Positions 1 through 7,860 of a stretch of 64,000 nucleotides of DNA are shown one piece after another. Source of the stretch: Bog-473 sp964457065 (GTDB lineage Bacteria > Actinomycetota > Acidimicrobiia > Acidimicrobiales > RAAP-2); the NCBI GenBank assembly GCA_964457065.1, contig CAYWDQ010000001.1:1-64000 (forward strand), in the 5' to 3' direction. Within the stretch, counting starts at the first letter, position 1. Each line of letters begins with the position of its first letter. Made by a program: the position numbers and the translations under genes. The notes beneath the pieces are model-generated. The model searched no databases. It had not been told where the DNA came from and saw only the letters and a list, made by a program, of their open reading frames with translations.

Positions 1-2
1 CA

Positions 3-758
3 TACACCCTGGCCATCGACGTCGGGGGCACGGGGCTGAAGGCCAACGTGCTCGGAGCGACCGGGACGGTCGTCGCCGACCGGGTGAAGATCCCGACGAC
101 CTACCCGATGCCACCCGACCAGTTGGTCGAGAAGCTCACCGGCATCGCTGCCAAGTTGCCCGCGGCGGACCGCATCTCGTGCGGGTTCCCCGGCATGGTG
201 CGCGGCGGCCACGTGCTCAGCGCACCCCACTTCGTGACGAAGAGCGGGCCGGGCACCGAGATCGTCCCCGAGCTGGTCAAGGCCTGGTCGGACTTCGACC
301 TCGCCCATGCGCTGGCGCACTCCCTCGACATGCCCTGCCGGGTGGCCAACGACGCCGACGTCCAGGGTGCCGCCGTCGTGCAGGGCTACGGCTTCGAGGC
401 CGTCATCACGCTCGGGACGGGCGTCGGCACGGCTCTCTTCATGGACGGCCGCCTCCTGCCCCACCTCGAGTTCTCGCACCTCGAGTTCCGCAAGGGCGAG
501 ACGTTCAACGAGCAGCTGGGCGAGCCGGTGCGCAAGAAGATCGGTGACAAGCGCTGGAACGCGCGGATCCGCAAGGCGATCACCTACTTCAATGCGCTCA
601 CGTTCTTCGATCACCTCTTCATCGGTGGAGGCAACGCGCAACGCATCAACCGCCGCGACCTGGGTGAGGTGCTCGAGCGCATCACGGTGGTGGACAACAC
701 GGCGGGCATACTGGGCGGCATCAAGCTCTGGGACGGGGAACACATCGGCCTCGACTGA
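3..758 (+). CDS. ROK-family sugar kinase, polyphosphate-glucokinase-like (5' end missing)
   Basis: The open frame runs in from the left edge, so the first few residues are missing; about 251 residues are visible. The phosphate-binding motif DVGGTGLK lies near visible residue 7, NDAD near 116 and LGTGVGTA near 137. These are typical of ROK sugar kinases of the ASKHA fold. A segment resembling TEFGHLE of actinobacterial polyphosphate glucokinases (here LEFSHLEF) and a C-terminal NTAGI motif favour a PPGK-like enzyme, which phosphorylates glucose from polyphosphate or ATP. The canonical ROK zinc-binding cysteine cluster is absent, as in PPGK. The phosphate donor cannot be fixed from sequence. 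The gene ends 13 bp before the P450, so the two may be co-transcribed. Confidence 0.8.
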   Translation, partial: YTLAIDVGGTGLKANVLGATGTVVADRVKIPTTYPMPPDQLVEKLTGIAAKLPAADRISCGFPGMVRGGHVLSAPHFVTKSGPGTEIVPELVKAWSDFDLAHALAHSLDMPCRVANDADVQGAAVVQGYGFEAVITLGTGVGTALFMDGRLLPHLEFSHLEFRKGETFNEQLGEPVRKKIGDKRWNARIRKAITYFNALTFFDHLFIGGGNAQRINRRDLGEVLERITVVDNTAGILGGIKLWDGEHIGLD

Positions 759-771
759 GGGGAACCTGCAC

Positions 772-1974
772 ATGACATCCGTTGATACGCCGCCACTCGC
801 CTGGGACCCGCTGAATGCGCGGTACAAGGTCGACCCGCACCCGATCTGGCGCCGCCTGCGCGACGAGGCGCCGCTCTACTACAACGCCGAGCACGATTTC
901 TACGCGGTGAGCCGCTTCGCCGATGTCGACGCCTTCAGCCGTGATCCGAAGACCTTTTGCTCGTCCCACGGCACCGTGATGGAGATGATCGGACCGGAGC
1001 CGACGGAGATGGAGATCATGATCTTCATGGATCCCCCGGAGCACACCCGCTATCGGCGGCTCGTCTCCAAGGCCTTCACGCCGCGCCGGATGACGCAGCT
1101 CGAGGACGACATCCGACGGCTCTGTGCCGGCCTGCTCGATGCCCAAGTCGGCCAGAGCTCTTTCGACTACGTGCAGGACTTCGGGGCCCGGGTGCCCGCC
1201 TACGTGATCGCCGCGCTGCTCGGCGTGCCGGAATCCGACCGGGACCAGGTGCGGCGCTGGATCGACGAGACGTTCCACCTCGATCCGGAGTTGGGCATGT
1301 ATAACGACGTGTCCGCCGTGGCGATGGGCAAGTTGCAGGAGTACGTCGCGGGTGAGCTCGCCGAGCGCAGGAAGAACCCTCGTGACGACATGTTCACCGA
1401 CCTGTTGAACGGCGAGATCGTCGACGAGGACGGCGAGCTGCGACGGCTGACGACGGAGCAGGCGGTCAACTTCGCGCTCCTGATCGGGAGCGCCGGCACA
1501 GAGACGGTGGCCCGGCTGCTCGGATGGGCGGCCCTCACTCTCGACCAGAATCCGGACCAGCGGGCCGAGCTGGTGGCCGACCCCGGCCTCATCCCCAATG
1601 CGGTGGAGGAGCTGCTGCGCTACGAGGCACCCTCCCCGGTGCAGAGCCGCTTTTGCGCCGCCGATGTCGCGATCCACGGGCAGACGATCCCGGCCAACTC
1701 GAAGGTCGTGATGATCACCGGCTCGGCCGGACGGGACGAGCGTGCCTTCTCCGACCCGGACCGCTTCGACATCCACCGCAAGATGGACCACCACCTGTCC
1801 TTCGGATACGGCATCCACTTCTGCCTGGGGGCGGCGCTGGCGCGGACGGAAGCGCGCATCGCACTGGAGCAGACGTTCGAGCGTTTTCCCGAGTGGTCGG
1901 TCGACATGGACGGGGCGGTGCCCCTCTTCACCAGCACGGTACGGGGTTACACCAACCTGCCGATCTCAGTCTGA
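772..1974 (+). CDS. Cytochrome P450
   Basis: A bacterial soluble cytochrome P450 of 400 residues, the normal family length. The I-helix oxygen-activation motif AGTET lies near residue 240, the ExxR motif (EELLR) near 280, and the heme-ligand loop FGYGIHFCLG near 344-353 with the thiolate Cys near 351. The ATG at 772 is chosen because it gives a normal P450 N-terminus and follows the ROK stop by 13 bp; the same frame stays open further upstream over the ROK gene without meaning. The substrate is unknown. Ferredoxin and reductase partners are not adjacent. It lies just outside the left end of the proposed island. Confidence 0.93.
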   Translation: MTSVDTPPLAWDPLNARYKVDPHPIWRRLRDEAPLYYNAEHDFYAVSRFADVDAFSRDPKTFCSSHGTVMEMIGPEPTEMEIMIFMDPPEHTRYRRLVSKAFTPRRMTQLEDDIRRLCAGLLDAQVGQSSFDYVQDFGARVPAYVIAALLGVPESDRDQVRRWIDETFHLDPELGMYNDVSAVAMGKLQEYVAGELAERRKNPRDDMFTDLLNGEIVDEDGELRRLTTEQAVNFALLIGSAGTETVARLLGWAALTLDQNPDQRAELVADPGLIPNAVEELLRYEAPSPVQSRFCAADVAIHGQTIPANSKVVMITGSAGRDERAFSDPDRFDIHRKMDHHLSFGYGIHFCLGAALARTEARIALEQTFERFPEWSVDMDGAVPLFTSTVRGYTNLPISV

Positions 1975-2033
1975 CCAGCACTCTCTCGCAATCCGGCGCA
2001 TGCTCGGGTCCGGTACACTTGTTGACTCACCCG

Positions 2034-2107
2034 GCGCTCGTAGCTCAACGGACTAGAGCATCTGACTACGGATCAGAAGGTTGGGGGTTCGAATCCCTCC
2101 GAGCGCG
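2034..2107 (+). tRNA. tRNA-Arg (anticodon ACG)
   Basis: A full cloverleaf can be drawn. The 7-bp acceptor stem is GCGCTCG (2034-2040) with CGAGCGC (2100-2106). The anticodon arm is TCTGA/TCAGA around loop CTACGGA, giving anticodon ACG. The T arm contains TTCGAAT. The discriminator is G2107, and CCA is not encoded. The 3' end overlaps a 27-bp sequence repeated at 26259-26285, so this tRNA is the probable integration target of the adjacent island. Confidence 0.95.
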
Positions 2108-2113
2108 CCGAGT
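2087..2113 (+). repeat. Left attachment-site copy (attL), 27-bp direct repeat
   Basis: Twenty-seven bases covering the T arm and 3' acceptor strand of tRNA-Arg plus 6 bases beyond it are repeated exactly and in the same orientation at 26259-26285. Duplication of a tRNA 3' end is the usual footprint of tyrosine-recombinase integration. An integrase fragment follows within 100 bp. Confidence 0.85.
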
Positions 2114-2193
2114 AACCCCAGGTCAGAGGCCCCTAAAGGCGACGAGGCTCCCGAGCGCACCGCAGCTGTGGCAATCCATTTTGGCAATGCAAA

Positions 2194-2580
2194 TTGCGAG
2201 CGGAGGCGTGGGCGCCAGGACACCTGCAAGAACGAGGTCCCAACACGTGGCGTCTCAGCGTTTTTGTCGGTCGCGACGCGCGTACGAACCGCAAGCGATA
2301 CGCGCAGCAAACGTTCCACGGCACGCAACGGCAAGCACAGCGGGCCTTGGCGCGACTCGTGACCGAAGTCGACGAAGGGCGCCATGCTGCTTCATCGCCG
2401 GGCACCTTCGGCGACCTACTGGACCGCTCGCTGGAGACCAAGGCGCACTCAGTGGAGTCGGCGGCTCCTTGCCACCGGTTTAGCTGTTGCTTTCCACCTG
2501 CTGCCCAAACGCTGGCAGATGTGTCCGCGACGTGGCTACGCAAGGGCAACTTCTTTCGGCACGGACACGAAAGCATCTAG
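2194..2580 (+). pseudogene. Truncated tyrosine-recombinase integrase (N-terminal fragment)
   Basis: The translated N-terminal part (about residues 10-80) matches the arm-type DNA-binding region of actinobacterial phage/ICE integrases: a TWRLSVFVGRD beta-strand segment, NRKRYAQQTFHGT, then AQRALARLVTEVDEGR and FGDLLDRSLE. Integrases of this type are normally about 350-400 residues with a catalytic R...HxxR...Y domain. Here homology fades after about residue 80, the frame stops at 128 and no catalytic domain follows. The position directly after the tRNA attachment site, reading away from the tRNA, is the classic integrase location. The true start may be a little upstream of or downstream from the GTG used here. 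The enzyme cannot be active. Confidence 0.75.
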
Positions 2581-2623
2581 TTTTCGCGTCCTCAGCTCGG
2601 ATCTGGTCCGGTGATCAGCCGCC

Positions 2624-4081
2624 TCAGACTCCCTCGAGAGCGTCGAGCCGCCCGTCACGAATCGCCTCTGTGAATGCCTGATAGTCCCGTTCGTTCTGGT
2701 CCGCGTAGCGATTGGAGAAGTCGGCGATCGACCGGTCGAACTTGTCGCTCGTGCCGAGATAGGCCGCCAATGCCACTGGGTCCCCGGAACGCGCGTGAGC
2801 CCGCGCCAGCGTCCAACCGCACAGGCCGGCGTAGGACCCCAGCACGGCGGGGGTCATCGTCTCGACGACGGCCGAGCCCTTCATGTCGCGCAATTGGCGC
2901 CAGTACAGAAAACGGTCAGTCTCCGCTCCTTTGCTCCATCCCAGATAGATGTCGCTTGCCGCCTGCATCAGTCTTTGGCCCTGCACCACCCTCTCGCCCG
3001 GCTGGCGGAACCGGCTCTTGGGGAGGTGGCCTTCGAGCACTGAGGACGTCGCCTCCTTGACCTGGAGGAACAGGGGGTCCTGTTCGTCACGGCCCTGAAG
3101 GAGGACGATGAAGGCCCGGGTGCCCACGCTGCCAACCCCCACCACTTTGCGGGCCATGTCGACGAACTCGAATCGTTCGAGAAGAATGCGCCGGTCCGGC
3201 TGCAACGTAGACCGATACGCGCGGAACTGACGGTGAACGATCTCCTGGAGTTCGTCGCCAGAGTATCCGTACATCGCCCCGAGGTCACGCGCAGGAATAA
3301 CCACCGGTGGCTGGCTGGCGATTCGGTAGCGGCCGTCGACCACTTCGCCGAGCTTCGACAGCGCCTGCAGGCTGTCGCGGCTATGGGCCCTCTGTACGTT
3401 CTTCCGGGCGCTCTCCAAACGCTTCTCGGTCTCGGCTGCCGACCGCTTTGCCTCCGCCCCCTTGCTGAGGGTGCGGATGGTGTCCATGATCTGCGTCTCG
3501 GTGAGACGGGCGTACCAGATCTCCATGTTGCCCATCGCGGCGAAATCAGCCATCGCCACGCGATACGCACGTACTGACGCAGCTGCTGCCTCAGAGGCAT
3601 CGGTGCCGGAGAATCCATTGTTGCGTGCTGCAATCGTGAAGCTTGTCGCCATCCGCTTGACGTCGTACTCGAAGGGCCCAGGCAGCGTTTCGTCGAAGTC
3701 GTTGAGATCGAACAGAAGGTTTCGCTCCGGAGACGCGAACCCCCCGAAGTTCGACAGGTGCGCATCGCCGCACAGCTGGACGTTGAGTCCGGCTCTCGGC
3801 GTATCCTTCAGGTCGGCGGCCATGATCTTCGCCGCGCCCCGATAGAAGGTGAACGGCGAGACCATCATTCGGCCGTGGCGAACCGGTACGAGATCCGATT
3901 CACGCGTCAGATTCTGCGCCCTGAGGAGATCCACGGGATCGGGCCGGTCACTTAGGGGCGACCAATTGCCATGCCTCTTTAGAGGCGATTCGTCGCGTGC
4001 CCGCTTACCGCATGCTCTGCGTTCGTTGACACTCGGGTGCGCCACCTTCATCTCGACCATTCGGACCAACTCCTTTCCCAT
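2624..4081 (-). CDS. DUF2252 family protein
   Basis: A 485-residue protein of the DUF2252 family. Diagnostic stretches are PVRHGRMMVSPFTFYRGAA near residue 66, CGDAHLSNFG near 104 and FDLNDFDE near 124. The GDAHLSN and DLNDFD motifs resemble the catalytic loop and metal-binding DFD of aminoglycoside-phosphotransferase-like kinases. A phosphotransferase role is therefore conceivable but is inference only; the family has no settled function. It is the last gene of a three-gene minus-strand group with two membrane proteins. A paralogue lies at 60221-61684. The C-terminal half includes GVGSVGTRAF and a DQNERDYQAF motif shared with that paralogue. Full length, no visible defect. Confidence 0.9.
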   Translation of the reverse strand: MGKELVRMVEMKVAHPSVNERRACGKRARDESPLKRHGNWSPLSDRPDPVDLLRAQNLTRESDLVPVRHGRMMVSPFTFYRGAAKIMAADLKDTPRAGLNVQLCGDAHLSNFGGFASPERNLLFDLNDFDETLPGPFEYDVKRMATSFTIAARNNGFSGTDASEAAAASVRAYRVAMADFAAMGNMEIWYARLTETQIMDTIRTLSKGAEAKRSAAETEKRLESARKNVQRAHSRDSLQALSKLGEVVDGRYRIASQPPVVIPARDLGAMYGYSGDELQEIVHRQFRAYRSTLQPDRRILLERFEFVDMARKVVGVGSVGTRAFIVLLQGRDEQDPLFLQVKEATSSVLEGHLPKSRFRQPGERVVQGQRLMQAASDIYLGWSKGAETDRFLYWRQLRDMKGSAVVETMTPAVLGSYAGLCGWTLARAHARSGDPVALAAYLGTSDKFDRSIADFSNRYADQNERDYQAFTEAIRDGRLDALEGV

Positions 4082-4137
4082 TCAGCCGAGCACACGTTTG
4101 ATGCAACTGACCTTCGCCAGTGGAGCCATCCTCGCTG

Positions 4138-4677
4138 CTAGTAGTGGTGATGCTGGAGGACCGACTTGAGGATCACCATCGAGATTCCCAGCAGCCCAGC
4201 AATCGCGGTGACGACGACCCGCCGCACGCCATGCAAGCCGGCTGCTCGTCCGGCGGTATAGCCATGCATGATCAAAAGCACGACGGTGACAATAAGAGCC
4301 GCTTGGGCTGCATTCGATGATGAAGCACCCAAAAGGACGGCGACGCCGATTGAGGCCACCGGCAAGAACGACGCGGTCACCATGGGCCACGCCTCCGCCA
4401 GAGACGACCGAATCAGGCCGGCGCTCGGCAGCCGACCGTCGTGTGCGCGCGCTCCGAGCAATTCCGCGTACTGCTCGGCGAGCCAATACACAATGAGCGT
4501 CACGATGACGGTTACAGCAAGTTGAGCACTGCTCAGTTGATTCCCGCCTGCAGCGATCACGGCCGCAGTCACAATAGTGCCGTAGATGCTGGCCGACCGG
4601 CGACGACCTCCGGTCGCCAAAAGCGAACCCAGCGGCGCCTCGGGGGAGTCTGAGCCGGGCCCGGCACCATTGGTCAT
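4138..4677 (-). CDS. Hypothetical integral membrane protein
   Basis: A 179-residue protein with about four hydrophobic segments (roughly residues 32-46, 50-67, 97-116 and 122-138) and a fifth weaker one at 150-170. The N-terminus is polar and rich in Gly, Ser and Pro. A WLAEQYAELLG segment follows the second helix. No family is recognised with certainty, and the C-terminus ends in a His-rich HHHY tail. It lies between a YihY-like fragment upstream and DUF2252 downstream on the same strand, with 56 bp to the latter, so co-transcription is likely. Confidence 0.6.
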   Translation of the reverse strand: MTNGAGPGSDSPEAPLGSLLATGGRRRSASIYGTIVTAAVIAAGGNQLSSAQLAVTVIVTLIVYWLAEQYAELLGARAHDGRLPSAGLIRSSLAEAWPMVTASFLPVASIGVAVLLGASSSNAAQAALIVTVVLLIMHGYTAGRAAGLHGVRRVVVTAIAGLLGISMVILKSVLQHHHY

Positions 4678-4761
4678 GCCCTAGTGTGGCATCGCCCCAT
4701 GACGTGCCCAAATCTTGCCGGACCATATTCATTTCGCCGCCTTGGTGCCTCTTTTCAGAGC

Positions 4762-5247
4762 TCAAGTCGACAACCTTGCACGCCGCATTTTCCGTCTCTG
4801 CCACACGACACCGCCGACCGCACCAAGTGCGATGACTGCTCCGATGGCGATGAACCACGTCACGAGGGTGAACACGACACCGATCGTTCCGTACGATCTG
4901 CTGTCCGAAACGAGAGTAGAGAAAAGGTAGAAAGACGCGAGCACACCGAGCCCCATCCAATAGAGCGCTGTCGTCACGGCCGAGGGGCCAACGCGAGTCC
5001 TCGATTCCCGCCCGTCCAAGAGAAAGTGGATCGACCACCAGAAGAAGAAGGTCAGGAGCACGAAGTCAACCAGCCCGAGCAGCACTGGACCGGCTGGACC
5101 GTTCCGTAGGGATCCACTTATCTCGCCGTCGAGGATGAGCAGCCCTGCAAGGCCAGCGACCCACACGAAGCAGCGAAGCGGGTTCCCCTGACCAAGTACA
5201 AGGGCCTCAGGTCCCGAACGGGGCATCGGGGCGCCCGGTCGTGTCAC
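4762..5247 (-). pseudogene. YihY/BrkB-family membrane protein, N-terminally truncated
   Basis: A 161-residue membrane protein with about four transmembrane segments. The C-terminal half (a WWSIHFLLDGR segment, then a SYGTIGVVF segment and a GAVGGVVWQRR end) matches the C-terminal half of actinobacterial YihY/YhjD/BrkB inner-membrane proteins. These are normally 280-330 residues with six helices. The N-terminal two helices are missing, and the 217 bp upstream hold the SulP promoter region rather than more of the gene. It may be a remnant or a short variant that is still translated. It is first in the minus-strand group that ends in DUF2252. Confidence 0.5.
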
Positions 5248-5464
5248 GGCGAAGGCAGCATCAGGTGGACTGGCGTTCCGGACATACCTCCCCTTGGTCC
5301 CTCCGGAATATGGGGAGCGGCACGTGCACCCGGTCAGGTTCGGACAGGAGAAACCCGCCTTCCAGCCTTGTCAGCAAAGACCATTGCATTCGCATCAATC
5401 TCCTGTTGCGATTCGGCCGGACAAGGTATGTTCCAGGCTCGGCGCAAGGAGGATCTCACGCACG

Positions 5465-7192
5465 ATGAGCACTGGACAGGAGGCCGAGCCTGACCCAGCC
5501 AATATCGGCCGATGGATCCCCGGCGTCCGAGCCATCCTCACCTACCAACGTTCTTGGACCCGGCCCGACGTCGTCGCCGGTGTCGTCCTCGCCGCCATTC
5601 TGGTCCCCCAGGGGATGGCGTACGCCGAACTAGCCGGCCTTCCTCCCGTGACGGGCCTCTACACGACCATCGGATGCCTGGTCGGATACGCCATCTTCGG
5701 ACCGTCGAGGATCCTTGTGCTGGGTCCCGATTCGTCCATCTCGCCGATGATCTTCGCCGCCCTGGTCCCGCTGCTGGTCGGGGGCGACACCCACCGAGCC
5801 ATCGCCCTGGCCGGCATGCTGGCCGTGATCGTCGCCCTCATCGAGATCGGCATGGGACTCGCCCGCCTCGGCTTCGTGGCCGACCTCCTGTCCAACGAGG
5901 TTCAAGTGGGCTACATGAACGGGCTGGCGCTCGTCATCATCGTCGGCCAGCTGCCCAAGCTGTGCGGCTTCTCGACCGATGCCGAGGGTTTCGGGCCTGA
6001 GCTCAAGGCCTTCTTCGTCCACCTCGACTCGACAGTCGGCGCCGCTCTCGCCGTTGGGCTGGGGGTGCTCGTGATCCTTCTCATCCTTCCTCGCTTCACC
6101 CGGACGCTCCCGGCGGTCCTGGTGGCGATCGTCGCGGCCACGATCGTCTCGGCCGCATTCGACCTCCATGCGCACGGCGTACCCACCGTCGGCACATTGC
6201 CGAAGGGGATTCCGAGACCGTCCCTCCCGTGGACGAAATTTGCCGACATCGGGCCGCTGCTGATCGCCGCGGTCGGCATCACCCTCGTCTCCCTGGCGGA
6301 CACCATCGCCACCTCCTCGAGCTTCGGGGCCCGAAGGGGGGAGGAGGTGGATCCAAACCAGGAGATGATCGGCATCGGCGTTGCCAACCTGGCGGCAGGC
6401 TGTCTCCAGGGTTTCGCCGTATCGACGAGCGGCTCGCGGACCGCTGTGGTGGAGCAGGCCGGTGCCAAGACCCAGTTGGCGTCGGTCGTCGGGGCCGGGA
6501 TCGTGGCCGTTCTGCTCCTCTTCTTCAACTCACTTCTCGCAGACCTCCCCCAGTCCGCCCTTGCCGCGGTCCTCATCGGCGCTGCGCTGTCATTGCTCGA
6601 CCTGCGGGTCCTCGCCCGGTACTGGCGGGTCCGCAAGAGCGCACTCGTTCTCTCCGTCATCGCCAGCCTGGGCGTCATCGTGCTGGGGGTCCTCCAGGGC
6701 ATCGTGATCGCGATCGCTCTCGCCATGGTCTTGTACTTCCGGCGAGGCTGGCAGCCGCACGGGGCCGTGCTCGGTCGAGTCGATGCTCTGGGCGGGTGGC
6801 ACAACGTGGCGCGGTATCCGGACGCCAGAGAGCTACCAGGGATCGTCGTCTTCCGCTGGGAGGCCCCTCTGTTCTTCGCCAACTCCAGCTCCTTTCGGAA
6901 CCAGATACGGCGCATCGTGAAGACTCGAGACGTTCGGTGGGTCGTCGTCCAGTGCGAAGCGATCACTGACCTCGACGTCTCGGCGGCCGAGATGCTCGAA
7001 CAGTTCGATCAGGAGCTCAACGCCCAGGGAGTCCATATGGCATTCGTCGAGATGCGGGTGCGACTCCAGCATCTCGTCCAGCGATACGGACTCTTCGAGA
7101 CGTTGGACCGGGATCGGTTCTATCCGACCCTCGAATCCGGGATCGCTACGATTCAGGGAGAATCTGGACAACCCGACGGCTCGGATCCATAA
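5465..7192 (+). CDS. SulP family anion transporter with STAS domain
   Basis: A 575-residue SulP/SLC26-type permease. The N-terminal membrane domain has the family signature QGMAYAELAGLPPVTGLYT near residues 45-63, followed by many hydrophobic helices to about residue 425. A cytoplasmic STAS domain (about 450-560) contains the typical VVQCEAITDLDVSAAEML strand-loop. Members carry sulfate, bicarbonate or organic anions by H+ or Na+ symport; the substrate is not determined here. The ATG at 5465 is chosen because AAGGAGGAT lies about 10 bp upstream and the permease signature follows at normal distance, although the frame is open from 5294. Divergent from the YihY-like fragment. Confidence 0.92.
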   Translation: MSTGQEAEPDPANIGRWIPGVRAILTYQRSWTRPDVVAGVVLAAILVPQGMAYAELAGLPPVTGLYTTIGCLVGYAIFGPSRILVLGPDSSISPMIFAALVPLLVGGDTHRAIALAGMLAVIVALIEIGMGLARLGFVADLLSNEVQVGYMNGLALVIIVGQLPKLCGFSTDAEGFGPELKAFFVHLDSTVGAALAVGLGVLVILLILPRFTRTLPAVLVAIVAATIVSAAFDLHAHGVPTVGTLPKGIPRPSLPWTKFADIGPLLIAAVGITLVSLADTIATSSSFGARRGEEVDPNQEMIGIGVANLAAGCLQGFAVSTSGSRTAVVEQAGAKTQLASVVGAGIVAVLLLFFNSLLADLPQSALAAVLIGAALSLLDLRVLARYWRVRKSALVLSVIASLGVIVLGVLQGIVIAIALAMVLYFRRGWQPHGAVLGRVDALGGWHNVARYPDARELPGIVVFRWEAPLFFANSSSFRNQIRRIVKTRDVRWVVVQCEAITDLDVSAAEMLEQFDQELNAQGVHMAFVEMRVRLQHLVQRYGLFETLDRDRFYPTLESGIATIQGESGQPDGSDP

Positions 7193-7246
7193 CCTTGGAC
7201 GAGCCCGCGAGTATGCAACGCACAATCGAGGAGGTCATGCCACAAG

Positions 7247-7606
7247 ATGACGAACCCCACCACGGATACTGACATCGACGCGGATGTGATGCCCGCCGAG
7301 ACGGTCGGCCCGCTCGGATCGATCGACACGACGTCCGTGGCGTCGGCCGTGCTGCCCGCTCGGTTTCCTGACGCTGCTCAGGTTGGCGGACCGCCAAGAT
7401 CGCGCACGCCGGCTCGTGCCCTGGGTTTGTTCCTGGCGACGACCGCCGAGTCGATTGCAGGGACCGTCTTGGGAGTTTCCGCAGTCAAACGGGTGTGAGA
7501 CGTCGGACCGTCCCCGAACCTCCTCCTTGCAGCTGGTGGATTGGTCCTCGGCGTGATCACAAGCCTGCTCAACCTCAACTGGATGCGGACGCGACGCCGC
7601 ATCTAG
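7247..7606 (+). pseudogene. Small membrane protein ORF interrupted by an in-frame TGA
   Basis: An 83-codon frame from 7247 ends at TGA 7496-7498. The same frame continues without another stop to TAG 7604-7606. The continuation encodes a convincing second hydrophobic helix (LLLAAGGLVLGVITSLLNL) and a basic end (RTRRR), so both parts together look like one small two-helix membrane protein of about 119 codons. No family is recognised. Either the TGA is a nonsense mutation or sequencing error, or only the short form is made. It lies 54 bp after SulP on the same strand. Confidence 0.35.
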
Positions 7607-7751
7607 TGGTTCCAGGAGGCGTTCGAGTTCGGAATTCGTGTCGCAGATCGGAGCAGCACCTCGTCTGGGCCATCATGTCGTCGCATCCGGGTCCGACCGA
7701 TGACTTGACGCCCGAGTGACTTGGATCCTTGCCCACCTTCCCGGTTGAAAA

Positions 7752-7765
7752 GGGACCATCGTCCC
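7752..7765. promoter_or_regulatory. DosR-like inverted repeat GGGAC-N4-GTCCC
   Basis: The 14-bp element GGGACCATCGTCCC is a perfect 5-4-5 dyad. It matches the core of the DosR/DevR dormancy-regulator box (GGGACTWWAGTCCC) except in the central bases. It lies 95 bp upstream of the DHA2 exporter start. A related element lies at 15971-15984 upstream of the P-type ATPase. Binding by a DosR-type response regulator is inferred; none is encoded in the window. Confidence 0.45.
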
Positions 7766-7860
7766 TAACCCCCGGATCCTGAAACGGGTCACAATCGAGA
7801 CCATGGCCCGCACGGTGCCTCCCTTGCACGGGGCCGCGGTCTGGAATTGAGGCAGTCACA

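Noticed and set aside
1524..2483. 319-codon plus-strand frame spanning the P450 end and the tRNA
   Set aside because: It runs through the tRNA gene and the P450 in the wrong phase.
5248..5464. N-terminal extension of SulP from 5294
   Set aside because: The extra residues are polar and unlike SulP N-termini, and ATG 5465 has a strong ribosome site.
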